This document shows, one piece after another, positions 34,316 to 43,460 of a DNA stretch of 64,000 nucleotides. Both the position numbers and the translations under genes were made by a program. The notes below the pieces were generated by a model that worked only from the letters and a program-made list of their open reading frames with translations, made no database searches and was not told where the DNA came from. This DNA is from Hassallia sp050875635. Lineage in GTDB: Bacteria > Cyanobacteriota > Cyanobacteriia > Cyanobacteriales > Nostocaceae. Each line of letters starts with the position of its first letter. Position 1 is the first letter of the stretch. Location: the NCBI RefSeq assembly GCF_050875635.1, contig NZ_JBPAOH010000006.1, positions 49,729-113,728 of the forward strand. Direction: 5' to 3'.

Positions 34316-36406
34316 ATGCAAAGCCGTAAAAATTCCTTTGATAGCCGTCAGCCAAATAAAATATTTCGTTTTGCAACATCGCTCTTTGCTTCTTTGGCGA
34401 TCGCTACTACAATTCAAGCAGCAAGCGCCGCTCCCACAAAAATTTCCACCACACAAGAAACTACCGACCCATCAGTCCAGGTAAGTCAAGTCAAGCCGAT
34501 TGCCCAACTTAAAATTGATAGCAGCAAATATCAGGCAATGCAGCTTAATCCGTGGGGACTGATTCCCATCGTTATTGTCGGCGGTTTAGTCGTATTTGTC
34601 CCCCTCTTCTTTGGCGGACTGGTGGTAATTGGCGAACGTGAAGTTGGCATTGTCATCAAAAAATTTGACATTTCTGGACGCAAACTCCCCGCAGGACGGC
34701 TAATAGCCCTAAATGGCGAAGCAGGCTTGCAAGCCGATACCCTTGCTCCTGGGTGGCACTGGGGCTATTTACCTTGGCAGTACTCAGTCAAAAAAGAACC
34801 GGTAGTAGTTGTCCCCCAAGGTGAAATCGCTCTCATCGTTGCCGCAGATGGCGCACCCATCCCCCCAGAACGCATTTTAGGCAAAATCGTCAATTGCGAC
34901 GATTACCAAGATGCGCGGAAATTCTTGACCCAAGGGGGAGAAAGAGGTCGGCAAATGGGTTTTCTCACCGCTGGTACTTACCGCATCAACACCGCTTTAT
35001 TTAAAATAATTACGGCGGCAAATGCTAACGCACATGGCATGAGTGCTGAACAGTTGCGGGTGTACAGTCTTGCCGCAGATAAAGTTGGCATCGTCACCAC
35101 TTTAGATGGTATTCCTATTCCCGCCGGTGAAATGGCTGGACCTGTAATTGACGGACACGACAATTTCCAAAATACTCAGAAATTTGTCGATGCTGGTGGA
35201 AGACGCGGTTTGCAAGAGCAAATTCTGCTTTCTGGTTCTTGGAATCTCAATCCTTGGTTTGTCCAAGTTGAGCAAGTAGCGATGACGGAAATTCCTATCG
35301 GCTATGTAGGTGTGGTAATTTCCTATGTGGGTAAGGCACATCAAGATGTCAGTGGAGCAGCATTTACTCACGGTAATTTGGTAAATGTGGGACACAAAGG
35401 TGTCTGGGTGGAACCGTTGTATCCGGGTAAGCATCCAATTAATAGCCGCATCATGAAGATTGAATTGGTGCCAACGACTAATATAGTTTTAAATTGGTCT
35501 GGTCGCACCGAACGTCACAGTTATGATGCCAAATTAGCTTCTTTGACGGTGCGTTCTCAAGATGGGTTTGCTTTCGATTTGGAAGTAGCGCAAATTATTC
35601 ATGTGGGTGCTTTGGATGCGCCAAAAGTGATTTCCCGCGTCGGCTCGATGCAAAATCTGGTAGATCATGTGTTGGAACCGACTATCGGTAATTACTTCCG
35701 CAACTCGGCGCAAGATTACAGTGTACTTGACTTTTTGACGGCACGCAGCGAACGGCAGGCGGAAGCGGCTGAGTATATTAAGGCTGCGTTACGCTGTTAT
35801 GATGTGCAGGCGATTGATACTTTGATTGGTGATATTCTCCCGCCAGCAGCTTTAATGCAAACACAGACAGACCGTAAAATTGCGGAGGAACAACGCAAGA
35901 CTTATCAAGTGCAAGAATTCGCTCAAACCCAGCGCCAACAATTAGTTCGGGAAACGGCGTTGGCGGAGATTCAGCAAGAAATGGTGAAGTCCGAGCAGAG
36001 TGTTAAAATTGCTGAATTGAAGGCAAACGCGCAGATTAAACAAGCTACCGGTCAAGCGGAAGCAACTCGCTTGCAAGCTGTGGGTGAAGCTGAAGGTATT
36101 CGGGCTGTTGGTAATGCGAAAGCGGAAACTTACAGCGCTGGTGTGGAAGCTTTGGGAACGCAAGGATATACGGCGATGCAATTAATGCAAATTATAGGCG
36201 ATCGCAATGTTCGTCTTATCCCAGATGTTCTCGTCGGTGGTAGCAATGGCACCAGTAACGGCTTGGTAGATGGGCTATTGTCGATGATTTTATGGAATCA
36301 ACAAACTGCAAAGCCGGGTGATGTGAAGTCGCCTTTGGAGGTAAAATCACACAACGGTAATTCGCCGTTGGTTGTTGATTTTTCCGCAAATAAATCAAAT
36401 CAGTAG
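34316..36406 (+). CDS. Large SPFH/flotillin-like membrane protein
   Basis: I begin at ATG 34316, preceded by GAGGGG; an upstream TTG would add eight residues. The 696-residue protein has a hydrophobic N-terminal segment (ATSLFASLAIATTIQAASAAP, signal-like), a strong membrane segment (LIPIVIVGGLVVFVPLFFGGLVVIG split here for length, about 75-100), then an SPFH domain (GEREVGIVIKKFDISG onward). From about 520 a long flotillin coiled coil follows (RQQLVRETALAEIQQEM, then Ala/Glu-rich AEGIRAVGNAKAETYS). It should form oligomeric membrane rings or microdomains. It is longer than typical flotillins because of inserted middle segments. No NfeD-type partner gene is adjacent. Confidence 0.87.
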   Translation: MQSRKNSFDSRQPNKIFRFATSLFASLAIATTIQAASAAPTKISTTQETTDPSVQVSQVKPIAQLKIDSSKYQAMQLNPWGLIPIVIVGGLVVFVPLFFGGLVVIGEREVGIVIKKFDISGRKLPAGRLIALNGEAGLQADTLAPGWHWGYLPWQYSVKKEPVVVVPQGEIALIVAADGAPIPPERILGKIVNCDDYQDARKFLTQGGERGRQMGFLTAGTYRINTALFKIITAANANAHGMSAEQLRVYSLAADKVGIVTTLDGIPIPAGEMAGPVIDGHDNFQNTQKFVDAGGRRGLQEQILLSGSWNLNPWFVQVEQVAMTEIPIGYVGVVISYVGKAHQDVSGAAFTHGNLVNVGHKGVWVEPLYPGKHPINSRIMKIELVPTTNIVLNWSGRTERHSYDAKLASLTVRSQDGFAFDLEVAQIIHVGALDAPKVISRVGSMQNLVDHVLEPTIGNYFRNSAQDYSVLDFLTARSERQAEAAEYIKAALRCYDVQAIDTLIGDILPPAALMQTQTDRKIAEEQRKTYQVQEFAQTQRQQLVRETALAEIQQEMVKSEQSVKIAELKANAQIKQATGQAEATRLQAVGEAEGIRAVGNAKAETYSAGVEALGTQGYTAMQLMQIIGDRNVRLIPDVLVGGSNGTSNGLVDGLLSMILWNQQTAKPGDVKSPLEVKSHNGNSPLVVDFSANKSNQ

Positions 36407-36413
36407 TTTATTG

Positions 36414-36440
36414 TAGAGACGTTCCGGTGGAACGTCTCTA
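36414..36440. repeat. TAGAGACGTTCC palindrome, copy 1
   Basis: TAGAGACGTTCC (36414-36425), loop GGT, GGAACGTCTCTA (36429-36440) followed by AAAATT. It lies 8 bp past the stop of the SPFH gene and may act as a terminator. A second copy is at 51966-52000. Confidence 0.7.
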
Positions 36441-36573
36441 AAATTAATTAGGGATTTTATAACGCAAAATTAGGAAAAAACGAACCGCAGAGGACGCAGA
36501 GTACACAACGAGTAGGAGTTGTAGAGGGTTTTTGCGTAATGCTGAAGTTTGAATTTATCGTGTTTAAATTTCT

Positions 36574-38331
36574 TTGAAGGGTATTTTGAGTTTTTTACAA
36601 GAACGTTACCGTTTACTTAAGTTGATAAGTCAAGGGGAATTTTACAAGGTTTTTCTTGCCGTGGATGAAAGTCGATTTCCTGTAGTTCGTTGTGTGGTTG
36701 AAGAATTCTCGCTGCAAATTGTCGGTTTTGAGCGAAGAAGGCAACTTTTAGAAGAAATTGGTAAGCATCCGCAAATTCCCGCAATTATAGCATATTTTCA
36801 GCAGGAAGGGTATTTTTATTTGGTACAGGAGTTTATTGAGGGTAGCAATTTAGCTGAGGTGCTTGAGGATGAGGGTGTTTTTAGTGAAAGTCAGATTTGG
36901 CAACTTTTAGAAAATTTGTTGCCTGTTCTCAAGTTTATTAGCGATCGCCATATCATTCACGGCAATATTAAACCCGAAAATATCATCCGCACAAAAGCGG
37001 GGGATTTGGTTTTAGTCAATTTTGCTACAGCTAAATTTGTGCCGAAAATCGACTTTTTTACAGAGCATGGCAATATCGGCAGTCCAGAGTATGCGGCTCC
37101 TGAGCAAATTAAGGGTAAATGCGTGTTTGCAAGTGACCTTTATAGCTTAGGTGTAACTTGCATTTACTTGCTTACGCATATTCCGCCGTTTGATTTATTT
37201 GATGTCGCTAATAATTGCTGGGCTTGGCGAGATTATCTTACCACCAAAGTAAGCGATCGCTTGGCGAAAATCCTTGACAAGTTGCTGTCCAACGCTGTTA
37301 ACCGTCGCTTTCAAAATGCTGACGAAGTTATGGAAGCAATGGGTATTAAATCCCCACTCGAAAATCTCCAATCCAAAATCTCCAATCCAAAATCCAAAAT
37401 CCAAAATCCTCCGTGGCAATGTTTGCACACTTTGACTGGATATGATGTATTAAGTAATGTAAATTCAATTGCGATTAGCCCTGATGGTAATATTTTGGCT
37501 AGTGGCAATGATGACAAAAGCATTATATTCTGGGATTTAAATACATTTGAAGCGATCGCCAATCTTGGGGGACATTCCCAAGCAGTAACATCAGTTGCTT
37601 TCAATTACGATGGAAAGCTTTTGGCGACAGGTAGCGATGATAAAACTATCAAAATTTGGGATGTTCGCAACTTCCAAGAGATTTTCACGTTAAGAGGACA
37701 TTCCCACGCTGTTAAATCAGTTGCCTTTAGCCCAGATGGAAAGCTGCTAGCTAGTGGTAGCTGGGATAAAACAGTCAAAATCTGGGATGTTTATTCTGGC
37801 GAAGAAATTTGCACTTTGACTGGACATAAATTACAGATCGGTGCAGTTGCGTTTAGTCCGCAATCAAAGCTTTTGGCAAGTGCTAGTTTTGACAGAACTA
37901 TTCGCTTGTGGAAGTTGTCTGCTGAATTGCAAAATGAATTGAAAAACCGCCCTTATCAAACACTTATAGGTCATGCAAGAGCGGTTTTAACAGTCGCTTT
38001 CAGTCCGGATGGTCAAATTTTGGCGACGGGTAGCGATGATAACACTATTAAATTGTGGGAGGTGAACACTGGTAAGTTAATTCGTACACTTTCCAGTCAT
38101 TCCTGGTCGGTGGTGACACTAGCTTTCAGTGCCGATGGGGAAACATTGATTAGTGGAAGTTGGGACAAGACGATTAAGCTTTCTGGGGTAAACACAACAG
38201 CAGAAATTGCTACTTTATCTGGTCATGTAGACTCAGTGTTTACCGTTGCTGTCAGCCCTGTTGCACTGATTGCTAGTGGCAGCAGGGACAAGACAATCAA
38301 ACTTTGGCAGCTTGTATCGCAATCAACTTAA
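36574..38331 (+). CDS. Ser/Thr kinase-like (predicted pseudokinase) with seven WD40 repeats
   Basis: The 585-residue protein has a kinase-like domain (about 10-265), a short Asn/Ser/Lys linker (about 270-285) and seven WD40 repeats (about 290-585) that should form one beta propeller. Compared with the common cyanobacterial kinase-WD40 proteins, three key residues are changed: the ATP-binding Lys of C-V-I-K is Glu43 (CVVEEF), HRD is H129-G-N131 (HGNIKPEN), and DFG is N149-F-A151 (LVNFATAK). It is therefore probably a pseudokinase acting as a scaffold. The start is uncertain: TTG 36574 is used because no ATG is available. The linker is coded by a CCAAAATC repeat. Confidence 0.88.
   Translation: MKGILSFLQERYRLLKLISQGEFYKVFLAVDESRFPVVRCVVEEFSLQIVGFERRRQLLEEIGKHPQIPAIIAYFQQEGYFYLVQEFIEGSNLAEVLEDEGVFSESQIWQLLENLLPVLKFISDRHIIHGNIKPENIIRTKAGDLVLVNFATAKFVPKIDFFTEHGNIGSPEYAAPEQIKGKCVFASDLYSLGVTCIYLLTHIPPFDLFDVANNCWAWRDYLTTKVSDRLAKILDKLLSNAVNRRFQNADEVMEAMGIKSPLENLQSKISNPKSKIQNPPWQCLHTLTGYDVLSNVNSIAISPDGNILASGNDDKSIIFWDLNTFEAIANLGGHSQAVTSVAFNYDGKLLATGSDDKTIKIWDVRNFQEIFTLRGHSHAVKSVAFSPDGKLLASGSWDKTVKIWDVYSGEEICTLTGHKLQIGAVAFSPQSKLLASASFDRTIRLWKLSAELQNELKNRPYQTLIGHARAVLTVAFSPDGQILATGSDDNTIKLWEVNTGKLIRTLSSHSWSVVTLAFSADGETLISGSWDKTIKLSGVNTTAEIATLSGHVDSVFTVAVSPVALIASGSRDKTIKLWQLVSQST
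37375..37411 (+). repeat. CCAAAATC heptamer/octamer repeat in the kinase-WD40 linker
   Basis: Five or so tandem CCAAAATC / TCCAATCCAAAATC units encode LQSKISNPKSKIQNP in the linker between the kinase-like domain and the propeller, another case of STRR-type DNA inside a coding region. Confidence 0.7.
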
Positions 38332-38382
38332 TTATGCGATACTAGGCGCTGTTTTCAAACTGCCTAACACCCTAAAGGGTGC

Positions 38383-38465
38383 AGCTATACGAACCAAGTC
38401 CGCCTACGCGGACTACGGAAAAATAGCGTTCTTAGCCTGCGTAGGCAGGCTTTGTTCGTATAGCT
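38383..38465. repeat. 83-bp cruciform element with 12-bp terminal inverted repeats
   Basis: AGCTATACGAAC (38383-38394) and GTTCGTATAGCT (38454-38465) are perfect inverted repeats. Inside are two hairpins, AGTCCGCCTACGCGGACT (38397-38414) and GCCTGCGTAGGCAGGC (38435-38450). It lies between convergent genes and may be mobile or act as a two-way terminator. Confidence 0.75.
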
Positions 38466-38508
38466 CCAGGCTTCCAGCCTGAAAGATAATAGGAATTGAA
38501 AACACGCA

Positions 38509-38808
38509 CTAAGCGCTACCTGTGAAGGTAACTTCCGGAAATTTCAGTTGAGCCTCAGCCATTGGACGGTTTCTGCCTTCTTCTTGCCAGTAGTTGATTA
38601 CTTCTGTTCCTTTGTTGAGCAACTCAACGCGATCGACATCACTAATCCAGTGTTTTGACTCAAGCTCTTTTTTTAACTCTTCCCAGGCATCATTTCTGGG
38701 CCAGAAAAAGTACTTAGTCAAGGGACTTGTGCCTTTGCCGACAACTTGATCGACCGCCAAGGCGACGTTTTCATCCAACCACAAAATCTTCAAAATAAAC
38801 TTGGTCAA
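38509..38808 (-). CDS. Ribosomal protein PSRP-3 / Ycf65
   Basis: The 99-residue protein is a full-length homologue of plastid-specific ribosomal protein 3, a small-subunit protein shared by cyanobacteria and chloroplasts. The diagnostic core GKGTSPLTKYFFWPRNDAWEELK and VELLNKGTEVINYWQEEGR is intact. The start codon is TTG at 38806-38808, supported by GGAGG six bases upstream. In chloroplasts PSRP-3 is a 30S component needed for full translation. The gene is single, in convergent orientation to the pseudokinase gene. Confidence 0.93.
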   Translation of the reverse strand: MTKFILKILWLDENVALAVDQVVGKGTSPLTKYFFWPRNDAWEELKKELESKHWISDVDRVELLNKGTEVINYWQEEGRNRPMAEAQLKFPEVTFTGSA

Positions 38809-38972
38809 TCATACCTCCGCTAATTTGTGTGTTTTAAGGAATTAACTCATGCGATCGCTTATTTTAACGCAATACCTCACTAAATGGGCAATCGGGTATT
38901 ATAAGCAATTCAAGAAGGAGAAATCCATTTTTCTAGAAAGGCTACTATAAAGTGTAGTCGGCGCTTTCAGAG

Positions 38973-39449
38973 ATGTTTATGACTGCCCAACTGCCTCAAT
39001 CTCAAACGACATCTTGTTCAGAGTTATACGAGCAAGACTTTTACTTGTGGATTCAAGCAACTATAGAATTGCTCAAGCAAGGTCGGCTCACAGAACTGGA
39101 CTTAGAAAATTTGATTGAAGAAATTGAAACAATCGGCAGGAGTGAAAACAAAGCACTCAGAAGCAATTTGTCAGTGGTGCTGATGCATCTATTAAAATAT
39201 AAGTATCAAGCTGATAAGCGCTGTGGTAGTTGGCGAGCCACGATTCGGGAACATCGCAAACGCCTTAGACAAGCTCTAGAAGAGAGTCCTAGCCTCAAAC
39301 CTTTTTTATCTGAGGTTTTCGCCCAGTGTTATGACGATGCGAGGCTGTTGGCTGCCGATGAAACTGAATTGGATTTGATTATCTTAAGCGAACAATCTCC
39401 CTTTACACCAGAAGAAGTCCTCAACCCTGATTTTTTACCTGAGTCATGA
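38973..39449 (+). CDS. DUF29 family protein
   Basis: The 158-residue protein shows the DUF29 core: YEQDFYLWIQATIELLKQGRL, LDLENLIEEIETIGRSE, and LMHLLKYKYQADKRCGSWRATIREHR. It is all-helical. DUF29 proteins are abundant in multi-copy families in cyanobacteria, and their role is unknown; some accompany toxin-like genes, but nothing of that kind is adjacent here. Start at ATG 38973, with a second ATG two codons later. It precedes the HAD hydrolase gene by 45 bp on the same strand. Confidence 0.87.
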   Translation: MFMTAQLPQSQTTSCSELYEQDFYLWIQATIELLKQGRLTELDLENLIEEIETIGRSENKALRSNLSVVLMHLLKYKYQADKRCGSWRATIREHRKRLRQALEESPSLKPFLSEVFAQCYDDARLLAADETELDLIILSEQSPFTPEEVLNPDFLPES

Positions 39450-39494
39450 TATCACGCTTTATTATGAGGTAAAACTCTTTTGCTATAAGCGCCC

Positions 39495-40283
39495 ATGACT
39501 CAAGAAACTTCTGCAAAAGCCATCGTAGTCTTTGATATTGACGGTGTGATCCGCGATGTTGGCGGTTCTTACAGACGAGCGATCGCCGATACTGTAGAGC
39601 ATTTTACGGCAAATGCGTATCGCCCGACATCATTAGATATCGACCAGCTCAAGTCTGAAGGCGTTTGGAATAACGATTGGGAAGCATCCCAAGAGTTAAT
39701 TTACCGCTATTTTCAAACTCAAGCTATACCCCGCGAGCAATTGCAACTGAACTACAACACGATTGTCGCCTTTTTTCAATCGCGTTACCGAGGACCCAAC
39801 CCGGACAATTGGACGGGATATATCTGCGATGAGCCGTTATTGTTAGAGTCTAGCTATTTAGAGCAACTAACATCAGCTGGGATTGGCTGGGGATTTTTTA
39901 GCGGTGCAACTCGCGCTTCCGCTAATTATATTTTGCAAAAACGCTTGGGTTTAAAGTCGCCTATACTAGTGGCGATGGAAGATGCACCAAGTAAACCAGA
40001 CCCTACCGGACTTTTCGCTACTATTCGTCTGTTGGCTATTGACAAATTACAGCCAGTGATATATGTGGGAGATACGGTAGCAGATATGTACACGGTGGAG
40101 AAGGCGCGAAGTGTTGAACCTGACCGCACTTGGATTGGTGTAGGTATTTTACCGCCGCATGTGCAGGAGACGGTAGCGCGTCGTGAAGCTTATGCCGAGA
40201 CATTGCGAGAAGCGGGAGCGGCGATAGTTTTGAGCAATGTGCAAGAATTAACATCAGTGCAGATTCAGGAATTGTTGCGGTAA
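39495..40283 (+). CDS. HAD-superfamily hydrolase, TIGR01548 type
   Basis: The 262-residue protein opens with the nucleophile motif VVFDIDGVIRDVGGSYRRA (two Asp of DxD). It has the motif II Ser/Thr region FFSGATRAS, the motif III Lys in APSKPDPTG, and motif IV VGDTVADM. The TIGR01548 group is found in cyanobacteria and some archaea and plants; its substrate is not settled. Many HAD enzymes of this subclass IA hydrolyse phosphate esters. It lies 45 bp after the DUF29 gene and 88 bp before the alpha-amylase gene, so a sugar-phosphate role is possible but not shown. Confidence 0.87.
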   Translation: MTQETSAKAIVVFDIDGVIRDVGGSYRRAIADTVEHFTANAYRPTSLDIDQLKSEGVWNNDWEASQELIYRYFQTQAIPREQLQLNYNTIVAFFQSRYRGPNPDNWTGYICDEPLLLESSYLEQLTSAGIGWGFFSGATRASANYILQKRLGLKSPILVAMEDAPSKPDPTGLFATIRLLAIDKLQPVIYVGDTVADMYTVEKARSVEPDRTWIGVGILPPHVQETVARREAYAETLREAGAAIVLSNVQELTSVQIQELLR

Positions 40284-40371
40284 CGCAAACCTAAATAAAT
40301 TCTGGAGATGTTTGGATGCGTGACAAAAAAGACTTAGGCTAACACGAAAGATTCTGAATTAAGGCGATCGC

Positions 40372-41829
40372 ATGACCAACGGCGTAATAATGCAATATTT
40401 CCATTGGTACATCCCCGATGATGGTAGCCTATGGAATCAACTGAACAAAACGGCTCACGAGTTAAAGAGTGCAGGCTTCACAGCTTTATGGCTACCCCCA
40501 GCTTACAAGGGTAGTGGTGGCGGTAGAGATGTCGGCTACGGAGTCTACGATTTATTTGATTTGGGTGAGTTCGATCAAAAAGGCAGTGTCCGCACAAAAT
40601 ACGGAACACGCGATCAATATCTGACAGCAATTAAAACCGCTCAAAATGCGGGTATTCAAATCTACGCCGATGTCGTTTTCAACCATAAAGATGGTGGAGA
40701 TGAAACAGAACGCATCTGGGCAGAGGAAATGGATTGGAATGATCGCAACCGTCCAGTCAGCGATTGGTATGAAATTGAAGCTTATACCAAGTTCAATTTT
40801 TCTAATCGTGGAGATAAATACTCCAGCATGAAGTGGCATTGGTGGTGCTTTGATACATTATCCTACAATGCAGCCACCCAACGAGGTGATAAACTCTACC
40901 GTATCAAGAACAATAACTTTGAGACAGAAGTTAGTCACGAACACGGTAACTATGACTATTTGATGGCGAACGACTTGGATATGGGTAACGAGTTCGTGCG
41001 CGGTGAATTGATGTATTGGGGACGTTGGTTTGTTGATACCACAGGTGTAGATGGCTTCCGGATTGATGCTGTCAAACATATTCGTTCCAGCTTTTTCCGC
41101 GATTGGTTGAACCACCTACGAGTGCATTTTGGCGGGCGAGAATTATTTAGTGTGGGGGAGTACTGGTCACAGGATATCGATGCGCTACACGGCTATATTG
41201 CTGCTAGCGATGGGCGGTTATCGTTATTTGATGCGCCACTGCATTTTAAGTTTCATCAAGCAAGCCGCCAAGGTAATAGTTTCGATATGCGATCGCTTTT
41301 TGACAGAACTTTAGTTAAAGAACAACCAAGCAAAGCTGTCACTTTTGTCGAAAATCACGATACCCAACCGTGTCAATCGTTAGAATCCCCAGTTGAACCT
41401 TGGTTTAAACCTTTAGCGTATGCATTAATTTTGCTACGTCGCGAAGGTTATCCTTGCGTTTTTTATGCAGACTATTACGGAGCGCAATATCATGATAAGG
41501 GACGTGATGCAACTCTTTATTCTCACCGTTTCTTGATTGATAAGTTTTTGAAAGCGCGTAATGAATACGGTTTTGGCGACCAACACGATTACTTTGACCA
41601 TCCGAATACTATCGGTTGGACGCGCTTGGGTAATAGCGAACATCCGGGGGCAATGGCTGTAGTGTTGACCAACGGTGAATCTGGCAGCAAGTGGATGAAT
41701 ATGTTTCGAGCAAATGCAGCTTTCTACGATTCCACCGGACATATCCAAGAAATTGTTTATACTAACAGTGACGGATGGGGAAATTTCTCTTGTCCGGGTG
41801 GTTCTGTGTCAGTTTGGTTGCAAAAGTAG
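40372..41829 (+). CDS. Alpha-amylase (GH13, cytoplasmic type)
   Basis: The 485-residue enzyme hydrolyses internal alpha-1,4 links in starch or glycogen. The four GH13 motifs are complete: DVVFNH, GFRIDAVKH with nucleophile Asp232, GEYW with acid/base Glu263, and FVENHD with Asp330. It begins MTNGVIMQYFHWYIPDDGSLWNQL, without a signal peptide, as in the AmyA/liquefying bacterial amylases (GH13_5), so it probably acts on internal glycogen. The C-terminal all-beta domain is present. The stop codon TAG lies inside the left end of a cruciform repeat. A P450 gene follows on the same strand after 67 bp. Confidence 0.94.
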   Translation: MTNGVIMQYFHWYIPDDGSLWNQLNKTAHELKSAGFTALWLPPAYKGSGGGRDVGYGVYDLFDLGEFDQKGSVRTKYGTRDQYLTAIKTAQNAGIQIYADVVFNHKDGGDETERIWAEEMDWNDRNRPVSDWYEIEAYTKFNFSNRGDKYSSMKWHWWCFDTLSYNAATQRGDKLYRIKNNNFETEVSHEHGNYDYLMANDLDMGNEFVRGELMYWGRWFVDTTGVDGFRIDAVKHIRSSFFRDWLNHLRVHFGGRELFSVGEYWSQDIDALHGYIAASDGRLSLFDAPLHFKFHQASRQGNSFDMRSLFDRTLVKEQPSKAVTFVENHDTQPCQSLESPVEPWFKPLAYALILLRREGYPCVFYADYYGAQYHDKGRDATLYSHRFLIDKFLKARNEYGFGDQHDYFDHPNTIGWTRLGNSEHPGAMAVVLTNGESGSKWMNMFRANAAFYDSTGHIQEIVYTNSDGWGNFSCPGGSVSVWLQK

Positions 41830-41875
41830 TAAGGACTTTAGTCCTTCATTATATGAGGACTGAAGTCCTCACTAC
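41826..41875. repeat. Cruciform repeat, copy C (GTAGTAAGGAC ... GTCCTCACTAC)
   Basis: GTAGTAAGGACTTTAGTCCTT and GAGGACTGAAGTCCTC hairpins with terminal GTAGTAAG / CTCACTAC. The repeat overlaps the alpha-amylase stop codon and separates it from the P450 gene by only a few tens of bases. Confidence 0.75.
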
Positions 41876-41896
41876 GAACTTACGAGGAAGTGAAAA

Positions 41897-43285
41897 ATGC
41901 CTACATTTAAACTGCCTGATGGTCCTCAGACTCACCCTTGGATACAGACATTTCAGTGGCTGACTCGTCCTTTAGAATATATGGAAGAGTGTACTAAACG
42001 CTATGGTGATATCTTCACCCTGAATTTTAGACAAAATTCTGCTCCTCAAGTATTCATTAGCAACCCCCAAGTGATTCAGCAGATTTTTACTACTGATCCA
42101 AAATTATTAGACTCCGGTGAGCCAGCAGGTATAAAATCCCCTTTATTAGGACAATACTCACTGATAGCGCTAGATGGAAAGCCCCACCAACGGCAAAGAA
42201 AGCTGTTGACACCGCCGTTGCATGGAGAACGGATGCAGGCTTATGGTCAGTTAATTAGTGATATTACCGAACAAGTAACTAGTCAATGGCAGGTTGGGGA
42301 AACTTTTGCAGTGCGACCGTCCATGCAAGCAATCTCTTTTCAAGTGATTTTAAAAGCTGTATTTGGTTTAGAAGATGGACCGCGCTATGAGAAACTTAAG
42401 GAACTTCTGATTGAAATCCTCAATCCCAAAGTACCTATCCTTAGAACACTGCTGTTGATTTTTCCAGCATTGCGGCAAGATTTAGGAGCGTGGAGTCCTT
42501 GGGCAAAGTACCTGCGTCTACGCTCCTCAATTAACGAACTTATCTACGCGGAAATTCGGGAACGCAAAGAAAAACTTGATTCATCTCAAACTGATATTCT
42601 ATCTTTGATGATGGCTGCTCGTGATGAAGCAGGAGAGCCAATGACAGAGGTAGAATTACGTGATGAGTTGATGACTTTGTTGGTAGCAGGTCACGAAACT
42701 ACTGCAAATACTTTATCATGGGCGCTGTACTGGATTCATCATCTGCCGCAGGTGCGTGAAAAACTTTTGCAAGAACTGGATAATTTAGGTGAACAGCCCG
42801 ATCCTAACGTTATTTTGCGCTTACCCTATTTAAATGCTGTCTGCTCGGAAACACTGCGGATTTACCCAGTCGCGATGTCAGCTTTAAATCGACTGGTAAA
42901 ATCACCATTACAAATCGGGGGATACACATTTGAGCCTGGTACTCTACTGGTTCCCTCTATTTATTTAACTCATCATCGAGAAGATTTGTATCCTCAACCA
43001 AAGCAGTTTAAGCCAGAGCGTTTTTTAGAACGTCAATTTACCCCCTATGAATACTTACCCTTTGGTGGTGGTAATCGTCGCTGTATTGGGATGGCGTTTG
43101 CCTTGTTTGAGATGAAACTGGTTTTAGCGACAATTCTGTCTGATTGGCAAATGGAACTGGCTGATAGCAAACCTGTGCAAGCAGTGCGTCATGGTCTTTT
43201 ATTTGTGCCAGCAGGAGGTGTGAAGATGGTAGTAAAGGGTAAGCGTCCTCAAAATGAGCGTGTTTTGGAGACTAGCTTGAGTTGA
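41897..43285 (+). CDS. Cytochrome P450, CYP110-like
   Basis: The 462-residue protein begins MPTFKLPDGPQTHPWIQTFQW, the proline-rich start of cyanobacterial CYP110-type enzymes. The I-helix AGHETT is at 264-269, the K-helix ExxR at 318-321 (SETLR), the PERF segment follows (QFKPERF), and the heme loop is PFGGGNRRCIG with Cys396 as ligand. There is no membrane anchor. CYP110 enzymes are widespread in heterocystous cyanobacteria and have been reported to hydroxylate fatty acids or terpenes in some cases; the substrate here is unknown. It is convergent with the FkbM gene and follows the alpha-amylase gene closely. Confidence 0.93.
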   Translation: MPTFKLPDGPQTHPWIQTFQWLTRPLEYMEECTKRYGDIFTLNFRQNSAPQVFISNPQVIQQIFTTDPKLLDSGEPAGIKSPLLGQYSLIALDGKPHQRQRKLLTPPLHGERMQAYGQLISDITEQVTSQWQVGETFAVRPSMQAISFQVILKAVFGLEDGPRYEKLKELLIEILNPKVPILRTLLLIFPALRQDLGAWSPWAKYLRLRSSINELIYAEIRERKEKLDSSQTDILSLMMAARDEAGEPMTEVELRDELMTLLVAGHETTANTLSWALYWIHHLPQVREKLLQELDNLGEQPDPNVILRLPYLNAVCSETLRIYPVAMSALNRLVKSPLQIGGYTFEPGTLLVPSIYLTHHREDLYPQPKQFKPERFLERQFTPYEYLPFGGGNRRCIGMAFALFEMKLVLATILSDWQMELADSKPVQAVRHGLLFVPAGGVKMVVKGKRPQNERVLETSLS

Positions 43286-43324
43286 TATTGAAGAGTATAA
43301 AGAGGATTTCTACTAGAAAATGTT

Positions 43325-43346
43325 GGAACCCTTTTAAAGGGGTTCC
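43325..43346. terminator. Near-perfect 22-bp palindrome after the P450 gene
   Basis: GGAACCCTTTTAAAGGGGTT followed by CC folds back on itself with one G-T pair. It lies 40 bp past the P450 stop between convergent genes. No clear T-tract follows, so a terminator role is only likely. Confidence 0.45.
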
Positions 43347-43460
43347 TGCTCTGCTTGTCCAATTCCTCACTCAGAGCGATCAAGAATACATCAGCGCTTA
43401 GAATTCAGTTTGGGCTTTCATACAAAATAATTCTCTCATTCCCAAGGACTGACTTTTTAA

